Under the pieces are notes generated by a model, which saw only the letters and a list, made by a program, of their open reading frames with translations, was not told the origin of the DNA and ran no database searches. From contig JAJVHS010000084.1 of the NCBI GenBank assembly GCA_022072615.1, forward strand, positions 1-46,973: 46,973 nt of DNA, given 5' to 3'. Within the stretch, counting starts at the first letter, position 1, and the number at the start of each line of letters is the position of its first letter. The position numbers and the translations under genes are program-made. The DNA is from Phycisphaerales bacterium (lineage in GTDB: Bacteria > Planctomycetota > Phycisphaerae > Phycisphaerales > UBA1924). Of the stretch, positions 31,743-42,993 are shown piece after piece.

Positions 31743-32615
31743 ATGGCCGACACACCCTCGTCCCATAACCCGGGCCCCCACGACCTTGCCGGTCTGAAGA
31801 CCGACCTTCACGGCAAGCTGGATTACACCACGTACCTGGGGCTGGACCAGCTCCTGAGCGCCCAGCGTCCGCTGAGCCAGCCCGTCCACCACGACGAGCT
31901 GCTGTTCATCATCCAGCACCAGACGACGGAGCTGTGGTTCAAACTGGTGATCCACGAACTGCGGGCGGCCATGTCGTTCATCCGGGCCGACCGGCTCGAG
32001 CCGACGTTCAAGATCCTTGCGCGGGTCAAGCACATCCAGTCGCAGCTCCTGAACCAGTGGAGCGTGCTGGCGACGCTGACGCCGACGGAGTACGTGCAGT
32101 TCCGGCACGTGCTGGGGCCGGCGAGCGGGGTGCAGTCGCACCAGAACCGGCTGATCGAGTTCCTGATGGGCAACAAGGACCGGCGGATGCTCGCGGTGTT
32201 CTCGCACTCGCCGGCGATCCACGCGGAGCTCAAGGCGGCGCTCGAATCGCCGAGCATCTACGACGAGTTCCTGAGGTACCTTGGCCGGCGGGGCCACGCG
32301 ATCCCGCGGGAGGTGCTCGATCGGGACGTGTCGCAGCCTCACGCCTCGCACCCGGGGGTGCTCGCGGTCCTCAAGCAGGTCTACGAGAACGTGCACCCGC
32401 ACTGGGACGCGTACGAGATGGCCGAGAAGCTGATGGACATCGACGAGTCGTACGCGCTGTGGCGGTACCGGCACGTGAAGGTGGTGCAGCGGGTGATCGG
32501 CTTCAAGCGGGGGACGGGGGGGACGTCGGGCGTCTCGTACCTGCGCCAGCTCACCGACATCGTGTTCTTCCCGGAGCTGTGGGAGGTCCGCACGCACATC
32601 GAGGAGCGCTCCTGA
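31743..32615 (+). CDS. kynA: Tryptophan 2,3-dioxygenase
   Basis: This is a 290-residue cytoplasmic heme enzyme opening the indole ring of L-tryptophan to N-formylkynurenine, the first step of the kynurenine route. Motifs are [32 protein letters not shown] (substrate-side residues), [12 protein letters not shown] and [11 protein letters not shown], with the proximal heme His in the last, then [14 protein letters not shown]. Length is normal for the bacterial family. Kynurenine formamidase and kynureninase genes are not adjacent, so the pathway is completed elsewhere or tryptophan is degraded only partly. Confidence 0.95.
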   Translation: MADTPSSHNPGPHDLAGLKTDLHGKLDYTTYLGLDQLLSAQRPLSQPVHHDELLFIIQHQTTELWFKLVIHELRAAMSFIRADRLEPTFKILARVKHIQSQLLNQWSVLATLTPTEYVQFRHVLGPASGVQSHQNRLIEFLMGNKDRRMLAVFSHSPAIHAELKAALESPSIYDEFLRYLGRRGHAIPREVLDRDVSQPHASHPGVLAVLKQVYENVHPHWDAYEMAEKLMDIDESYALWRYRHVKVVQRVIGFKRGTGGTSGVSYLRQLTDIVFFPELWEVRTHIEERS

Positions 32616-32675
32616 AGCCGGCCGGTCGCTTGGTATGATGCCGCGCCCTTCTCGCCGCGTCCCGAGCCGACTTTC

Positions 32676-35222
32676 GTGAGCCACTCACTTTCCCACAACC
32701 GGGCCGCGTGGATCCTGCTGGCCGCGGGGACTGCCGCGGCGGCGGCGCTGTCGATCCGCGGCCGGCCCGTGCCGGCGCCGACGGCGGAGGCGGGCGGGGT
32801 CGAGGCAACGACGGTTCCCGTGCTGCTGGCGGCGGAATCGCTGCAGCGATTCGAGATCCAGCCGGGCTTCCGCGTGGAGCTGGTGGCCGCGGAGCCGATG
32901 ATCGAGGCCCCGGTGACCGCCGCCTTCGACGAGCACGGGCGGCTGTGGGTCGCCGAGATGCGCACGTACATGCCCAACATCGAGGGCACCGGCGAGCTCG
33001 AGCCGCGCAACCGCATCCTGATCCTGGAAGACACCGACGGCGACGGCGGCATGGATCGATCGACCGTGTTCGCCGACGACCTGGTGCTGCCGCGCGGCGT
33101 TGCGCCGTGTCACGGCGGGGCGCTGGTGATCGAGCCGCCCCACCTGCTCTTTTTCGAGGACACCGACGGCGACGGGAAGGCGGACCGGCGCCGGCAGCTC
33201 CTGGACGGCTTCGGGGGCCGCGAGAACCCCGAGCACGCGGGCAACAGCCTGGTGTACGGGATCGACAACTGGTGGGAGCTGTCGCAGCACAACGTCCGCG
33301 TGTGGTTCGACGGGACGGAGGTGCGGACGCAGAAGACGCCGACCGTCGGCCAGTGGGGCGTGACGCGGGACGACGACGGGCGGCTGTACTACACGCCGAA
33401 CTCAAACCCGCTGCTGGCCGACCTGTTCCCGAAGCAGTACGCGGGCCGCGAGGGCGTGAAGGGGTCCGTCACCGGCATCGCCGAGAACATCGCCAAGGAC
33501 GGGACGACGTGGCCGGCGATCCCGACACCAACGGTGAACCGGGGGTACCGCGAGGGGACGCTCCGGGCCGACGGGACGCTTGTGTCGGTGACTTCCGCGT
33601 GCGGCCCGGCGATGTTCCGGTCGGCGGCGTTCGGTGACGACTTCCGCAACGACGTGTTCATCTGCGAGCCGGCGGGGCAGCTGGTCAAGCGGCTGAAGGT
33701 GGAGCCCAAGGGCGATTCGTTCAACGCGTTCAACGTGTACGGGGACACCGAGTTCCTTCGTTCCACCGACGAGCGATTTCGCCCGGTGAACGCGTTGGTC
33801 GGGCCCGACGGGAACCTGTACCTCCTGGACATGTACCGTGGGCTCATCCAGCACCGGACGTACCTGACGCCGCATCTGAGGGAGATCACGCGATTGCGCG
33901 GGATGGAATCGCCGATCAACTGCGGGCGGGTGTGGCGGGTGGTGCGCGAGGGGGCGGGGCCGGTAACGGGCAAGATGCCGGGGGCGTGCAGCGACGAGGA
34001 ACTGGTCGAGATGCTCGACGACCCGCGCGGGTGGTGGCGGGATACGGCGCAGCGCCTGCTGGTCGAGCGTCGATCGGCGGCGGCGGCGAAGGCGCTCGCG
34101 GGCACGATCGCCGAGAACGCCGATTCGGGCGGGCGGATCACACCGGGCCAGATGTGGACGCTGCACGGACTGGGCATGCTTGGGCCGGAGCTTCTCGCGG
34201 CGTGCTGGCGGGCGGGGGACGCGGCGGTCCGGGCGGCGGCGCTGCGGATCGCGGAATCCGCCGTCGAACCGGGGACGCTGGAGGCGATGATCGGCGAGGC
34301 GGTTGGAGACGACGCGCTGTGCGTGCAGGGAGCGCTCTCGGTGGGCGAGGTAAAGGACGCGGCTGTCCGGGTCGGCGTTGCGGTTGAGTTTTACCGGCGG
34401 CACGCTGGGAAGCGGCTGGTACGGTCGGCGCTGCGCACGAGCACGGCGGGGCACGAGTTTGACGTGCTCGGGGCGCTGATGGAGGAACCGACGTGGCCGG
34501 GTGACGGGGATGGTCGCCAGGTCGTGAGGGAGCTGTGCGACGCGGTGCTCGGGTCAACGCCGGAGAACCGCGTGCGGCTCGCGGAGTTCGCGGGGGATCT
34601 GGCGCTTGCTCGGGACGCGCGTGCGGAGCTGGTCCTGGACCGTTTCACATCGCGGCTGAGGGTCGACAGCCAGGATCCCGAAGTGCTCGAGCTTTCGGGC
34701 GAGCCTCGGTCGTGGGTGGCGGCGATCGACGAGCAGGTGCCCGGCGCGACGGCGATGCGCCGGTGCCTTGACCTCTTCAAGTGGCCCGGCCACGAGCCGG
34801 TGCGGGCCGAGCGGATCGTCCGCGACCTGACCGCGGCGGAGTGGGACCAGTATCTTGCGGGCAAGCAGGTGTTCGCGTCGATCTGCGCGGCGTGCCACCA
34901 GTCGGAGGGGCAGGGTTCGCCGGGCGTGGCTCCGACGCTGGTGAAGTCGCCGATCGCCAACGGCCCGGCGGGGCGGATGGCGAGGGTGGTGCTGCACGGC
35001 CTCGAGGGCGGTTACATGCCGGGCGGCGGATCGTGGGGTGTGATGCCGCCCCCGAACATCCCGGAGACCAGCCGGCTGGCGGCGGTGATGACGTATGTCC
35101 GCCGATCGTGGGGCAACACCGGCGACCCGGTGACGCCCGCGTTTGTCGCGAGGATTCGCCAGCAGACGCGCGACCGTGCCAAGCCGTGGACGCGTGATGA
35201 ACTCAATGGAGTCAAAGAATGA
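32676..35222 (+). CDS. PVC-type beta-propeller/HEAT protein with C-terminal cytochrome c domain
   Basis: This is an 848-residue exported protein. A signal-anchor lies at residues 1 to about 26. A propeller-like domain (about 50-430) has calcium-type loops DTDGDGGMD and DTDGDGKAD and the motif ERFRPVNALVGPDGNLYLLD. A helical HEAT-like region (about 430-710) follows. A class I cytochrome c domain ends the protein, with heme motif CAACH near 741 and a later Met-rich segment (GGYMPGGG) as possible axial ligand. Such proteins are abundant in planctomycetes and are presumed periplasmic dehydrogenases of sugars or alcohols. Start GTG at 32676. The stop overlaps the DUF1080 start by four bases (ATGA). 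Confidence 0.85.
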   Translation: MSHSLSHNRAAWILLAAGTAAAAALSIRGRPVPAPTAEAGGVEATTVPVLLAAESLQRFEIQPGFRVELVAAEPMIEAPVTAAFDEHGRLWVAEMRTYMPNIEGTGELEPRNRILILEDTDGDGGMDRSTVFADDLVLPRGVAPCHGGALVIEPPHLLFFEDTDGDGKADRRRQLLDGFGGRENPEHAGNSLVYGIDNWWELSQHNVRVWFDGTEVRTQKTPTVGQWGVTRDDDGRLYYTPNSNPLLADLFPKQYAGREGVKGSVTGIAENIAKDGTTWPAIPTPTVNRGYREGTLRADGTLVSVTSACGPAMFRSAAFGDDFRNDVFICEPAGQLVKRLKVEPKGDSFNAFNVYGDTEFLRSTDERFRPVNALVGPDGNLYLLDMYRGLIQHRTYLTPHLREITRLRGMESPINCGRVWRVVREGAGPVTGKMPGACSDEELVEMLDDPRGWWRDTAQRLLVERRSAAAAKALAGTIAENADSGGRITPGQMWTLHGLGMLGPELLAACWRAGDAAVRAAALRIAESAVEPGTLEAMIGEAVGDDALCVQGALSVGEVKDAAVRVGVAVEFYRRHAGKRLVRSALRTSTAGHEFDVLGALMEEPTWPGDGDGRQVVRELCDAVLGSTPENRVRLAEFAGDLALARDARAELVLDRFTSRLRVDSQDPEVLELSGEPRSWVAAIDEQVPGATAMRRCLDLFKWPGHEPVRAERIVRDLTAAEWDQYLAGKQVFASICAACHQSEGQGSPGVAPTLVKSPIANGPAGRMARVVLHGLEGGYMPGGGSWGVMPPPNIPETSRLAAVMTYVRRSWGNTGDPVTPAFVARIRQQTRDRAKPWTRDELNGVKE

Positions 35223-35938
35223 ACACGACCAGCATGAGGCCGGGAACACGTTGCTTTATGTCCACGATCGCGGCGGCCGGGCTGACGGCGGCGGTGGCTT
35301 CGTGCGGGAGCGCCGACAAGTCACCGGGGGCGGACGCTGGCGGCTGGGTCACGCTCAGCGATGACCCGACGCTGGAGCACTGGGTACAGCGGGGCGGCAA
35401 GGCGGCGTACCGCTTCGAGGACGGGGTCATCGTCGGGTCGTCACGCCCGAACCAGCCCAACAGCTTCCTGTGCACGAAGCGCGACTACGGGGATTTCGAA
35501 CTCGAGTTCGAGTTCAAGGTGGATCCCGAGCTCAACTCCGGCGTGCAGTTCCGGTCGCTCAGCCTGCCCGAGTACCGGAACGGGGTGGTTCACGGCTACC
35601 AGTACGAGATCGACCCGACGGACCGGGCGTACAGCGGCGGCATCTACGACGAGGGTCGTCGCGGCACCTGGGTCGCAAACCCGGCGGACAACCCGCAGGC
35701 CCGGGCGGCGTTCAAGCAGAACGAGTGGAACTCGGGGCGCGTGCTGGCGGTCGGGGACCATCTCCAGACGTGGATCAACGGGGTCCGGGCGGTGGACGTG
35801 CATGATTCGATGACCGCGTCGGGGTTCATCGGCCTGCAGGTGCACGACGTGGGGAACCGGACGGACCCGCTCGAGGTTCGGTGGCGAAACATCAGGATCC
35901 GGGAGATCACGCCCAAGCCGTTCGCGGACGAGAAATAG
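35219..35938 (+). CDS. DUF1080 (3-keto-disaccharide hydrolase-like) lipoprotein
   Basis: This is a 239-residue protein. A signal peptide ends in a lipobox-like AVASC (Cys near 29), so it is anchored in a membrane. Residues about 42-230 form the concanavalin-like DUF1080 domain: FEDGVIVGSSRPNQPNSFL, YGDFELEFEFKVDPELNSGV, YEIDPTDRAYSGGIYDEGRR, WNSGRVLAVGDHLQTWING and GFIGLQVHD. Some members of this family hydrolyse 3-keto-glycosides. Together with the coupled propeller/cytochrome c gene upstream (4-bp overlap) this suggests oxidation of a glycoside followed by cleavage, an inference from context. Confidence 0.9.
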   Translation: MNTTSMRPGTRCFMSTIAAAGLTAAVASCGSADKSPGADAGGWVTLSDDPTLEHWVQRGGKAAYRFEDGVIVGSSRPNQPNSFLCTKRDYGDFELEFEFKVDPELNSGVQFRSLSLPEYRNGVVHGYQYEIDPTDRAYSGGIYDEGRRGTWVANPADNPQARAAFKQNEWNSGRVLAVGDHLQTWINGVRAVDVHDSMTASGFIGLQVHDVGNRTDPLEVRWRNIRIREITPKPFADEK

Positions 35939-36103
35939 GACGCCGCGGCGGCGAGGACCGCGGTCCGCGATCGGCCGGCGGGCGACTGGGGACGAGCCAG
36001 GCTCGTGCAGACCAGCGCTGGCATGTCGCCCGGCCGTCAGGGAGCGGCATGGTCGTGCAATCGCGGGCGTGCGCGCCGCCGTGGCGGGCGATATGCTGTG
36101 GCC

Positions 36104-38086
36104 ATGCGCACGCTTTCCCTGGTCGTCGCCTGCGGGCTTGCATCCACGGCTCTTGCGGATGTTCGCCCCGCGGCGGTCATCGGTTCGAACATGGTGCTTC
36201 AGCAGGAGGGTGCCGCTCCGATCTGGGGATGGGCCGATCCTGGCGAACAGGTCACGGTGACGGCGTCGTGGCTCGGCGCACCGGTCAAGACCACCGCGGA
36301 CGCGAACGGGCGCTGGGCCGTGACGCTGACGACGCCGGCGGCGTCGGGCGTGAAGCAACCGGCGACGGTGACAATCGCGGGCAAGAACACGATCCGGTGC
36401 GAGAACGTCGCCCTGGGCGAGGTGTGGCTCGTCTCCGGGCAGTCGAACATGGAGTGGCCGGTGTCGGCGTCGATGAACGCGTCGCAGGAGATCGCGTCGG
36501 CCGATCATCCGAACATCCGGTACTTCACGGTGAGGAACGAGGTATCGATCTCGCCGGAAGAGAACTGTGCGCCGGCGTTCGAGGGATGGCGGACGATGTC
36601 GCCCTCGACGGCGGCGGAGTGCTCGGCCGTGGGGTATTACTTTGCCCGGGAGATCTCCAAGTCGCTGGGCGTGCCGGTCGGCATCATCGCGTCGGACTGG
36701 GGCGGGACGCCGGTCGAATCGTGGACCAGCGCGGAGGCGCTGGCCTCGTGCAGCGAGTACGGCGAGTTCCTCAAGGACATCGCGGCGCTAAGCCCCGACC
36801 CCGCCGAGCGGCAGAAGAAGCTCGCGGAGCGAGCGGCGGCTTGGTGGGCGTCGGTCGATTCGCACGCCGCGTCGCCGGGCGCCGCGTGGGTCAACACGGA
36901 CTTCAGTGACTCGGCCTGGAAGACCGTCGCCGTCCCCGGGGCGTGGCAGGGCGACCTTGCCTCCTTCGACGGCTTTGTGTACCTGCGGACGTCCGTCGAC
37001 GTCTCCGAGGAACTCGCCGGGAAAGAAGCCACGCTCGAACTGGCCGCCATCGACGATCGCGATGACGCGTGGGTGAACGGCCGGCATGTCGGTTCGATGC
37101 ACCAGCCCGGCGTGTGGAACCAGCCACGCAGGTACCAGGTGCCCGCGGGCGTGCTGAAAGCGGGCAAGAACGTTGTCGCGGTGCGTGTCCGCGACGACCA
37201 GGGCAACGGAGGCATCGTCGGCAACGCCGAGAACGTGTGCCTGCGGATCGCGGGGCGGACCGTGCCGCTGGCGGGACAGTGGAAGGCGTTCACCGGGCCG
37301 TCGACCGCCGCGCTGCCGGTGCCCGCGATGACCGACGGCGTGACGGCGTGGACCCCCACCGCCCTGTACAACGCGATGATCCACCCGCTGAGGCACTATG
37401 CCATCCGCGGCGCGCTGTGGTACCAGGGCGAATCCAACCGCGGTCGGGCCGAGCAGTACGGGAAGGTGTTCCCGGCGATGATCAAGGGCTGGCGGAGCGA
37501 CTTCGGGACCGACTTCCCGTTCTACTTCGTGCAGCTTGCGCCCTTCAACTACGGCAACGACCCGGGGCTGACGGCGGAGATCCGCGACGTGCAGACGGCG
37601 ACGCTCGGTCTGGTTCCCAACACGGGGATGGCGTGCACGATGGACATCGGTGATCCCAGGGACATCCACCCGACCAACAAGCAGGAGGTCGGGCGGCGGC
37701 TGACGCTGTGGGCGCTGGCGAAGACGTACGGCAAGGCGGGGACGGTGTACTCGGGGCCGATGTTCAAATCCGCGAAGGCGGACGGCGACTCGATGATCGT
37801 CGAGTTTGATCTCATGGGCAGCAAGGAGCTCGCGAGCAAGAACGGCGCGCCTCGCCATTTCCAGGTCGCGGGCGAGGACCGCGTGTTCTACGCGGCGACG
37901 GCGGCGATCGAGGGCGGGAAGGTGCGCGTCAAGTCGCCGAAGGTGTCCAAGCCGGTCGCGGTCCGCTACGCGTGGCAAGGGGCCTGCGAGACGAACCTGT
38001 CGAACGCCGAGGGATTGCCGGCGGTGCCGTTCCGGAGCGATTCGTGGGACCGGCCGAAGGACGGCTGGCCGGCGCCGAAGGAGTAG
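36104..38086 (+). CDS. Sialate O-acetylesterase-like SGNH esterase
   Basis: This is a 660-residue exported esterase. The signal peptide is residues 1 to about 18. The catalytic SGNH domain is split: GEVWLVSGQSNMEWP carries the Ser (about 113), WYQGESNRGRAEQY is family-typical, and GDPRDIHPTNKQEVGRRL carries the Asp/His pair. A sugar-binding jelly-roll insertion (about 265-385, ELAAIDDRDDAWVNGRHVG) resembles the GH2-type sandwich. It removes acetyl groups from sugars. It lies 165 bp after the DUF1080 gene and fits a glycan-use group. The gene ends 4 bp from the convergent trpE. Confidence 0.92.
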   Translation: MRTLSLVVACGLASTALADVRPAAVIGSNMVLQQEGAAPIWGWADPGEQVTVTASWLGAPVKTTADANGRWAVTLTTPAASGVKQPATVTIAGKNTIRCENVALGEVWLVSGQSNMEWPVSASMNASQEIASADHPNIRYFTVRNEVSISPEENCAPAFEGWRTMSPSTAAECSAVGYYFAREISKSLGVPVGIIASDWGGTPVESWTSAEALASCSEYGEFLKDIAALSPDPAERQKKLAERAAAWWASVDSHAASPGAAWVNTDFSDSAWKTVAVPGAWQGDLASFDGFVYLRTSVDVSEELAGKEATLELAAIDDRDDAWVNGRHVGSMHQPGVWNQPRRYQVPAGVLKAGKNVVAVRVRDDQGNGGIVGNAENVCLRIAGRTVPLAGQWKAFTGPSTAALPVPAMTDGVTAWTPTALYNAMIHPLRHYAIRGALWYQGESNRGRAEQYGKVFPAMIKGWRSDFGTDFPFYFVQLAPFNYGNDPGLTAEIRDVQTATLGLVPNTGMACTMDIGDPRDIHPTNKQEVGRRLTLWALAKTYGKAGTVYSGPMFKSAKADGDSMIVEFDLMGSKELASKNGAPRHFQVAGEDRVFYAATAAIEGGKVRVKSPKVSKPVAVRYAWQGACETNLSNAEGLPAVPFRSDSWDRPKDGWPAPKE

Positions 38087-38090
38087 GGAG

Positions 38091-39719
<1,629 letters not shown>

Positions 39720-39746
39720 GCGCGAAGGGAGTGTAGCGGCGCATGC

Positions 39747-40631
39747 TCAACCGACCGACGCCGCGACCAGCCGCCGGGCCATCTCCTGGTTGAGCGCGTG
39801 GCCGGCGCGGGTCGCGGTGATGTCGGCCTGGATCGGCCGTCCGACGAGCGCCAGGTCGCCGATGAGGTCGAGCAGCTTGTGGCGAGCGGGCTCGTCCGAG
39901 AACCGGAGCGTGTTCTCGACCGGACGGCCGGCGGCGTCGAGCACCAGCATCTCGCGGGGCGTGACGTGCAGGAACAGCCCGGCCTGGCGCAGCGCGACGG
40001 CCTCGTGCGCGAGGCAGAACGTCCGAGCGGGCGCGACGCCGGCGGTGTACGACGCGGCCGACCCGTCCCATGTCGCGGTCTGGCGGGGGATGTGCTCGCC
40101 GCCCGCCGTGCCGGCGTAGTCGAGCGTGTAAGAGAACGAGCAGCCGGGGGTGGAACGCGGCTGTGCGACGATCGAGGCTCCACCCGGGCCTTCGACGCGG
40201 ACGGCTTCGGTGATCCTGAGCGGATCCGCGCGGCCGACGATCTCCTCGAGCCCGGCGGACTGAATCGCTTCCACGAAGGCGGACGCCGAACCGTCGAACA
40301 TCGGCAGTTCCTGGCCGTCGAGTTCGATGAGGCAATCGGTCACGCCGAGCCCCGCCAGCGAGGAGAGCACGTGCTCGGTGGTGATGAAGAGCGGCGCCGA
40401 CGGAGCGGGGCCGAGCACCGTGTTGCGTCCGGGGAGGCCGGGCATGGCCTGGACATTGGAGACGCGAGCCGGCAGGGCCGCCCGCATCGCCTCTGGCAGG
40501 TTGGCGTCGATGCGCCGCAGGGATATGCCGTGGTCCCGAGCCGGGCACAGACGGACCCTGGCGGGCTTGGCGGTGAAAAGCCCGGTGCCGGAGAGCTCAA
40601 CCTCGCGCCGGATGGTGAGACGTGAAGACAT
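39747..40631 (-). CDS. lpxC: UDP-3-O-acyl-N-acetylglucosamine deacetylase
   Basis: This is a 294-residue zinc enzyme, the committed step of lipid A synthesis in the cytoplasm. Zinc and catalytic residues are visible: FITTEHVLSSLAGLGV (His near 87), FSDEPARHKLLDLIGDLAL (His and Asp ligands) and the downstream ATRAGHALN (catalytic His). ELDGQELPMFDGSA is also a signature. It is a monofunctional enzyme without the FabZ fusion seen in some phyla. It supports a Gram-negative type outer membrane in this organism. It lies 27 bp upstream of trpE on the same strand and 37 bp downstream of the serine hydrolase. Confidence 0.95.
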   Translation of the reverse strand: MSSRLTIRREVELSGTGLFTAKPARVRLCPARDHGISLRRIDANLPEAMRAALPARVSNVQAMPGLPGRNTVLGPAPSAPLFITTEHVLSSLAGLGVTDCLIELDGQELPMFDGSASAFVEAIQSAGLEEIVGRADPLRITEAVRVEGPGGASIVAQPRSTPGCSFSYTLDYAGTAGGEHIPRQTATWDGSAASYTAGVAPARTFCLAHEAVALRQAGLFLHVTPREMLVLDAAGRPVENTLRFSDEPARHKLLDLIGDLALVGRPIQADITATRAGHALNQEMARRLVAASVG

Positions 40632-40668
40632 TCACAGTTCCTTGCCGCTCGGTCGCGGGCCCCGGGGC

Positions 40669-41928
40669 TCAGCGCCCGGCGTGGTTCTCGAGATAGGACT
40701 TGATGTTCTCCGAGCACGCTTGGTCGCAGGCTCGCTGGGCGTTGTCGCCCATGACGTTGGTCGCGCTCAGGACCGCGAACCCGGCGTCGGGCGCGGCCCA
40801 CACCACGCAGAACCACATCGTGTTGCTGCCGGAATGGGTCAGTGTCCGGGAATCACCGGACGGGCCTTTGGCCCAGGGCCTGTCCGCGAGGCCCCAGCCC
40901 ATCGCGTAGTCGGCACCGTTGCCCTTCACCGGCGTGTGCAGCTTCTTCCAGGTCTCGGCCCGGATCGCGGTTGGACCGACTCTTACCTCGCCGCCTTCGG
41001 CCGCGGCTTTCGCGCCCCGGAGGTGCAGGGTGATGAACTTGCCCCAGTCTTCCATGGACGCGTGGACGGTTCCCGCCGGACCCAGCGCCGGGGGATTGTC
41101 CGAACCCGGTCCGACGGGCACGGCGGCGCCGTTGCCGCGGTGGCCGACCGGCTGGTCGTACTTCCCGGCGGTTCCGGGCGCGCCGAAGCCGGCCGTGGTC
41201 ATGCCGAGCGGGTCGAAGAGCCTGGCTTGCATGAGCTCTTCCCAGCTCTTGCCGGTCGCGCGTTCGGCGATGTGGCCGGCGATGATGAAGTTGGTGTTGG
41301 AGTACACGAAGCGCGACTTGTCGTGATCGGGGCCCCAGGCCAGGACCGCGCTGGTGCATTTCTCACGCTGCTGCTGGATCGGGCCTTCATTCTTCCACAG
41401 CTCCGCCCAGACGCCGTCGCGGCTGAGGTCGGTCGGCACGCCCGATCGCTGGGTGAGCAGGTCCGCGATGGTCACGTCGCGGTACTTCTCGTGCATCGTG
41501 CTCTGGAGGTCGGGCAGGGCCTGGGCGAGCGTTGTATCCCACGCGAGCACGCCGTCCTCGACGAGGATCGCGATCAGCGTGGAGGTCATGGCCTTGGTGC
41601 AGGAACCGAGGTGGAACCGGTCGCCGGCCTGGACCTGCTCGGTGCGGTCGGCGGCTCGGAGGCCGACGGCGCCGACTGAATCGAGCCCCGCGAGCGTCAC
41701 GATGGCGGCGGCGAGGGCGGGGACCTTGTGCTTCTCGCGGATAGGCCCGAGCGTGGATGCGAGGTCCTTGACTGGCTCGGCGGGTCGTGATTCACCGGGC
41801 GATGAGACGGGCTGCGGCGTGGGTTGGCCCGTCGGTTTGGCGAGCGCGAGCGCGGGCATGAGGCCGGCGGCGGCACAGCCGGCGATCAGCCACGCTCGGA
41901 TGGACGTTGGGTGTACCCGGTGTGTCAC
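40669..41928 (-). CDS. Serine hydrolase (beta-lactamase class C-like)
   Basis: This is a 419-residue exported protein. The signal peptide is residues 1 to about 30 (AWLIAGCAAAGLMPALALA). The penicillin-binding-type motifs are present: SxxK as LGSCTKAM, YxN as FVYSNTNFI and HSG as LTHSGSN. Such proteins can be D-alanyl peptidases, esterases or beta-lactamases; the sequence does not decide. Start GTG at 41928 overlaps the TGA of the upstream dihydroorotate dehydrogenase gene (GTGA), indicating coupling with no evident metabolic reason. Confidence 0.9.
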   Translation of the reverse strand: MTHRVHPTSIRAWLIAGCAAAGLMPALALAKPTGQPTPQPVSSPGESRPAEPVKDLASTLGPIREKHKVPALAAAIVTLAGLDSVGAVGLRAADRTEQVQAGDRFHLGSCTKAMTSTLIAILVEDGVLAWDTTLAQALPDLQSTMHEKYRDVTIADLLTQRSGVPTDLSRDGVWAELWKNEGPIQQQREKCTSAVLAWGPDHDKSRFVYSNTNFIIAGHIAERATGKSWEELMQARLFDPLGMTTAGFGAPGTAGKYDQPVGHRGNGAAVPVGPGSDNPPALGPAGTVHASMEDWGKFITLHLRGAKAAAEGGEVRVGPTAIRAETWKKLHTPVKGNGADYAMGWGLADRPWAKGPSGDSRTLTHSGSNTMWFCVVWAAPDAGFAVLSATNVMGDNAQRACDQACSENIKSYLENHAGR

Positions 41929-42884
41929 GGAGCCTCTCCCACCTGGCCGACCAGGTGCGTGATCGAGGTGGCGCCCTGGTCGCGGACCCATTTTTCGAGC
42001 CCGCGCACGACCGCGAGCGGCGAGCGCGGGTCCACGAAGAGCCCGGTTCCCATCTCCACTGCGGACGCGCCGGCGAGGACGAGCTCGGCGGCGTCTTCCC
42101 AGCTCAGCACGCCGCCGATGCCGACGATGGGGACGCTCGCGGGCTTGCAGACCTGTCGGTACACGTCGTTGACGATCTTCACGACCACGGGGTGGACGGC
42201 GGGGCCAGAGAGCCCGCCGGTGCGGTTGGCGAGGCGCGGCTTGCGGGTGTGAACATCGATCGCCATCGCGGGCATGGTGTTGCACAGGCACAGGGCATCG
42301 GCGCCGGATTCGACCGCGGCCCGGGCGACCTCGACGATGCCGACCTTGCCGACGGCGATCGGGCTGAGCTTGATGAAGAGCTTCCTGGCGGGAAGCGCGG
42401 CTCCGACGGCCGAGACCAGCTCCCGCAGGGCCGCGGGATCGGCTCCGAACTCGCAGCCGCCGTGAACGTTCGGGCACGAGACGTTAAGCTCGACGGCGGG
42501 CATGCCGTCCAGCGCGTTCATCGCCGCCGCGACGGTGACGTACTCCTCGATCGAGTACCCCGCGACCGACCCGATGACGGTGACGCCGCGCCGGGCCGCG
42601 GCCGCGACCTTGGGGGCGTAGTCGAGGAGAAAGGCCTCGATGCCGACGTTCGCCAGGCCGATGGCGTTCATCATGCCGGCTCGGGTCTCGATGATGCGCC
42701 AGGTGGGGTTGCCCTCCCGGGGGCTGGCGGTAATGGACTTGGTGACAACCGCGCCGACCCGGGTCAGGTCGATGACGTCCGCGAGTTCATCCACGTAGCC
42801 GCAGGTTCCGGCCGCGAGCACGACGGGGTTGCGCAGGGAGATGCCCGCGACCGTGGTGGAGAGGATGGAGCCGGGCCCGGCCAT
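41925..42884 (-). CDS. pyrD: Dihydroorotate dehydrogenase, class 1 (1B-like)
   Basis: This is a 319-residue FMN enzyme of pyrimidine synthesis. Motifs: the start LSTTVAGISLRNPVVLAAGT, VVTKSITASPREGNPTWRI, ETRAGMMNAIGLANVGIE, ELNVSCPNVHGG with the catalytic Cys that marks class 1, FIKLSPIA, LANRTGGLSGPA and IVGIGGVLSWEDA. The 1B type works with a PyrK iron-sulfur partner, not seen here. An in-frame GTG at 42947 would add a Pro-rich 21-residue extension whose third positions are not G/C-biased; the ATG at 42884 fits both codon use and the usual family start, so it was chosen. The junction with the serine hydrolase overlaps by four bases. Confidence 0.93.
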   Translation of the reverse strand: MAGPGSILSTTVAGISLRNPVVLAAGTCGYVDELADVIDLTRVGAVVTKSITASPREGNPTWRIIETRAGMMNAIGLANVGIEAFLLDYAPKVAAAARRGVTVIGSVAGYSIEEYVTVAAAMNALDGMPAVELNVSCPNVHGGCEFGADPAALRELVSAVGAALPARKLFIKLSPIAVGKVGIVEVARAAVESGADALCLCNTMPAMAIDVHTRKPRLANRTGGLSGPAVHPVVVKIVNDVYRQVCKPASVPIVGIGGVLSWEDAAELVLAGASAVEMGTGLFVDPRSPLAVVRGLEKWVRDQGATSITHLVGQVGEAP

Positions 42885-42993
42885 CGGCGGTGACGGTAGG
42901 TTTCGATCGGGCGTGAGCGGGTCCGGCGGCGGGTTTGTTGGCGGCACCTGCGGATTCCGCCGAGCCGGCCATCGCCGGTTCTACCATCCGCCG

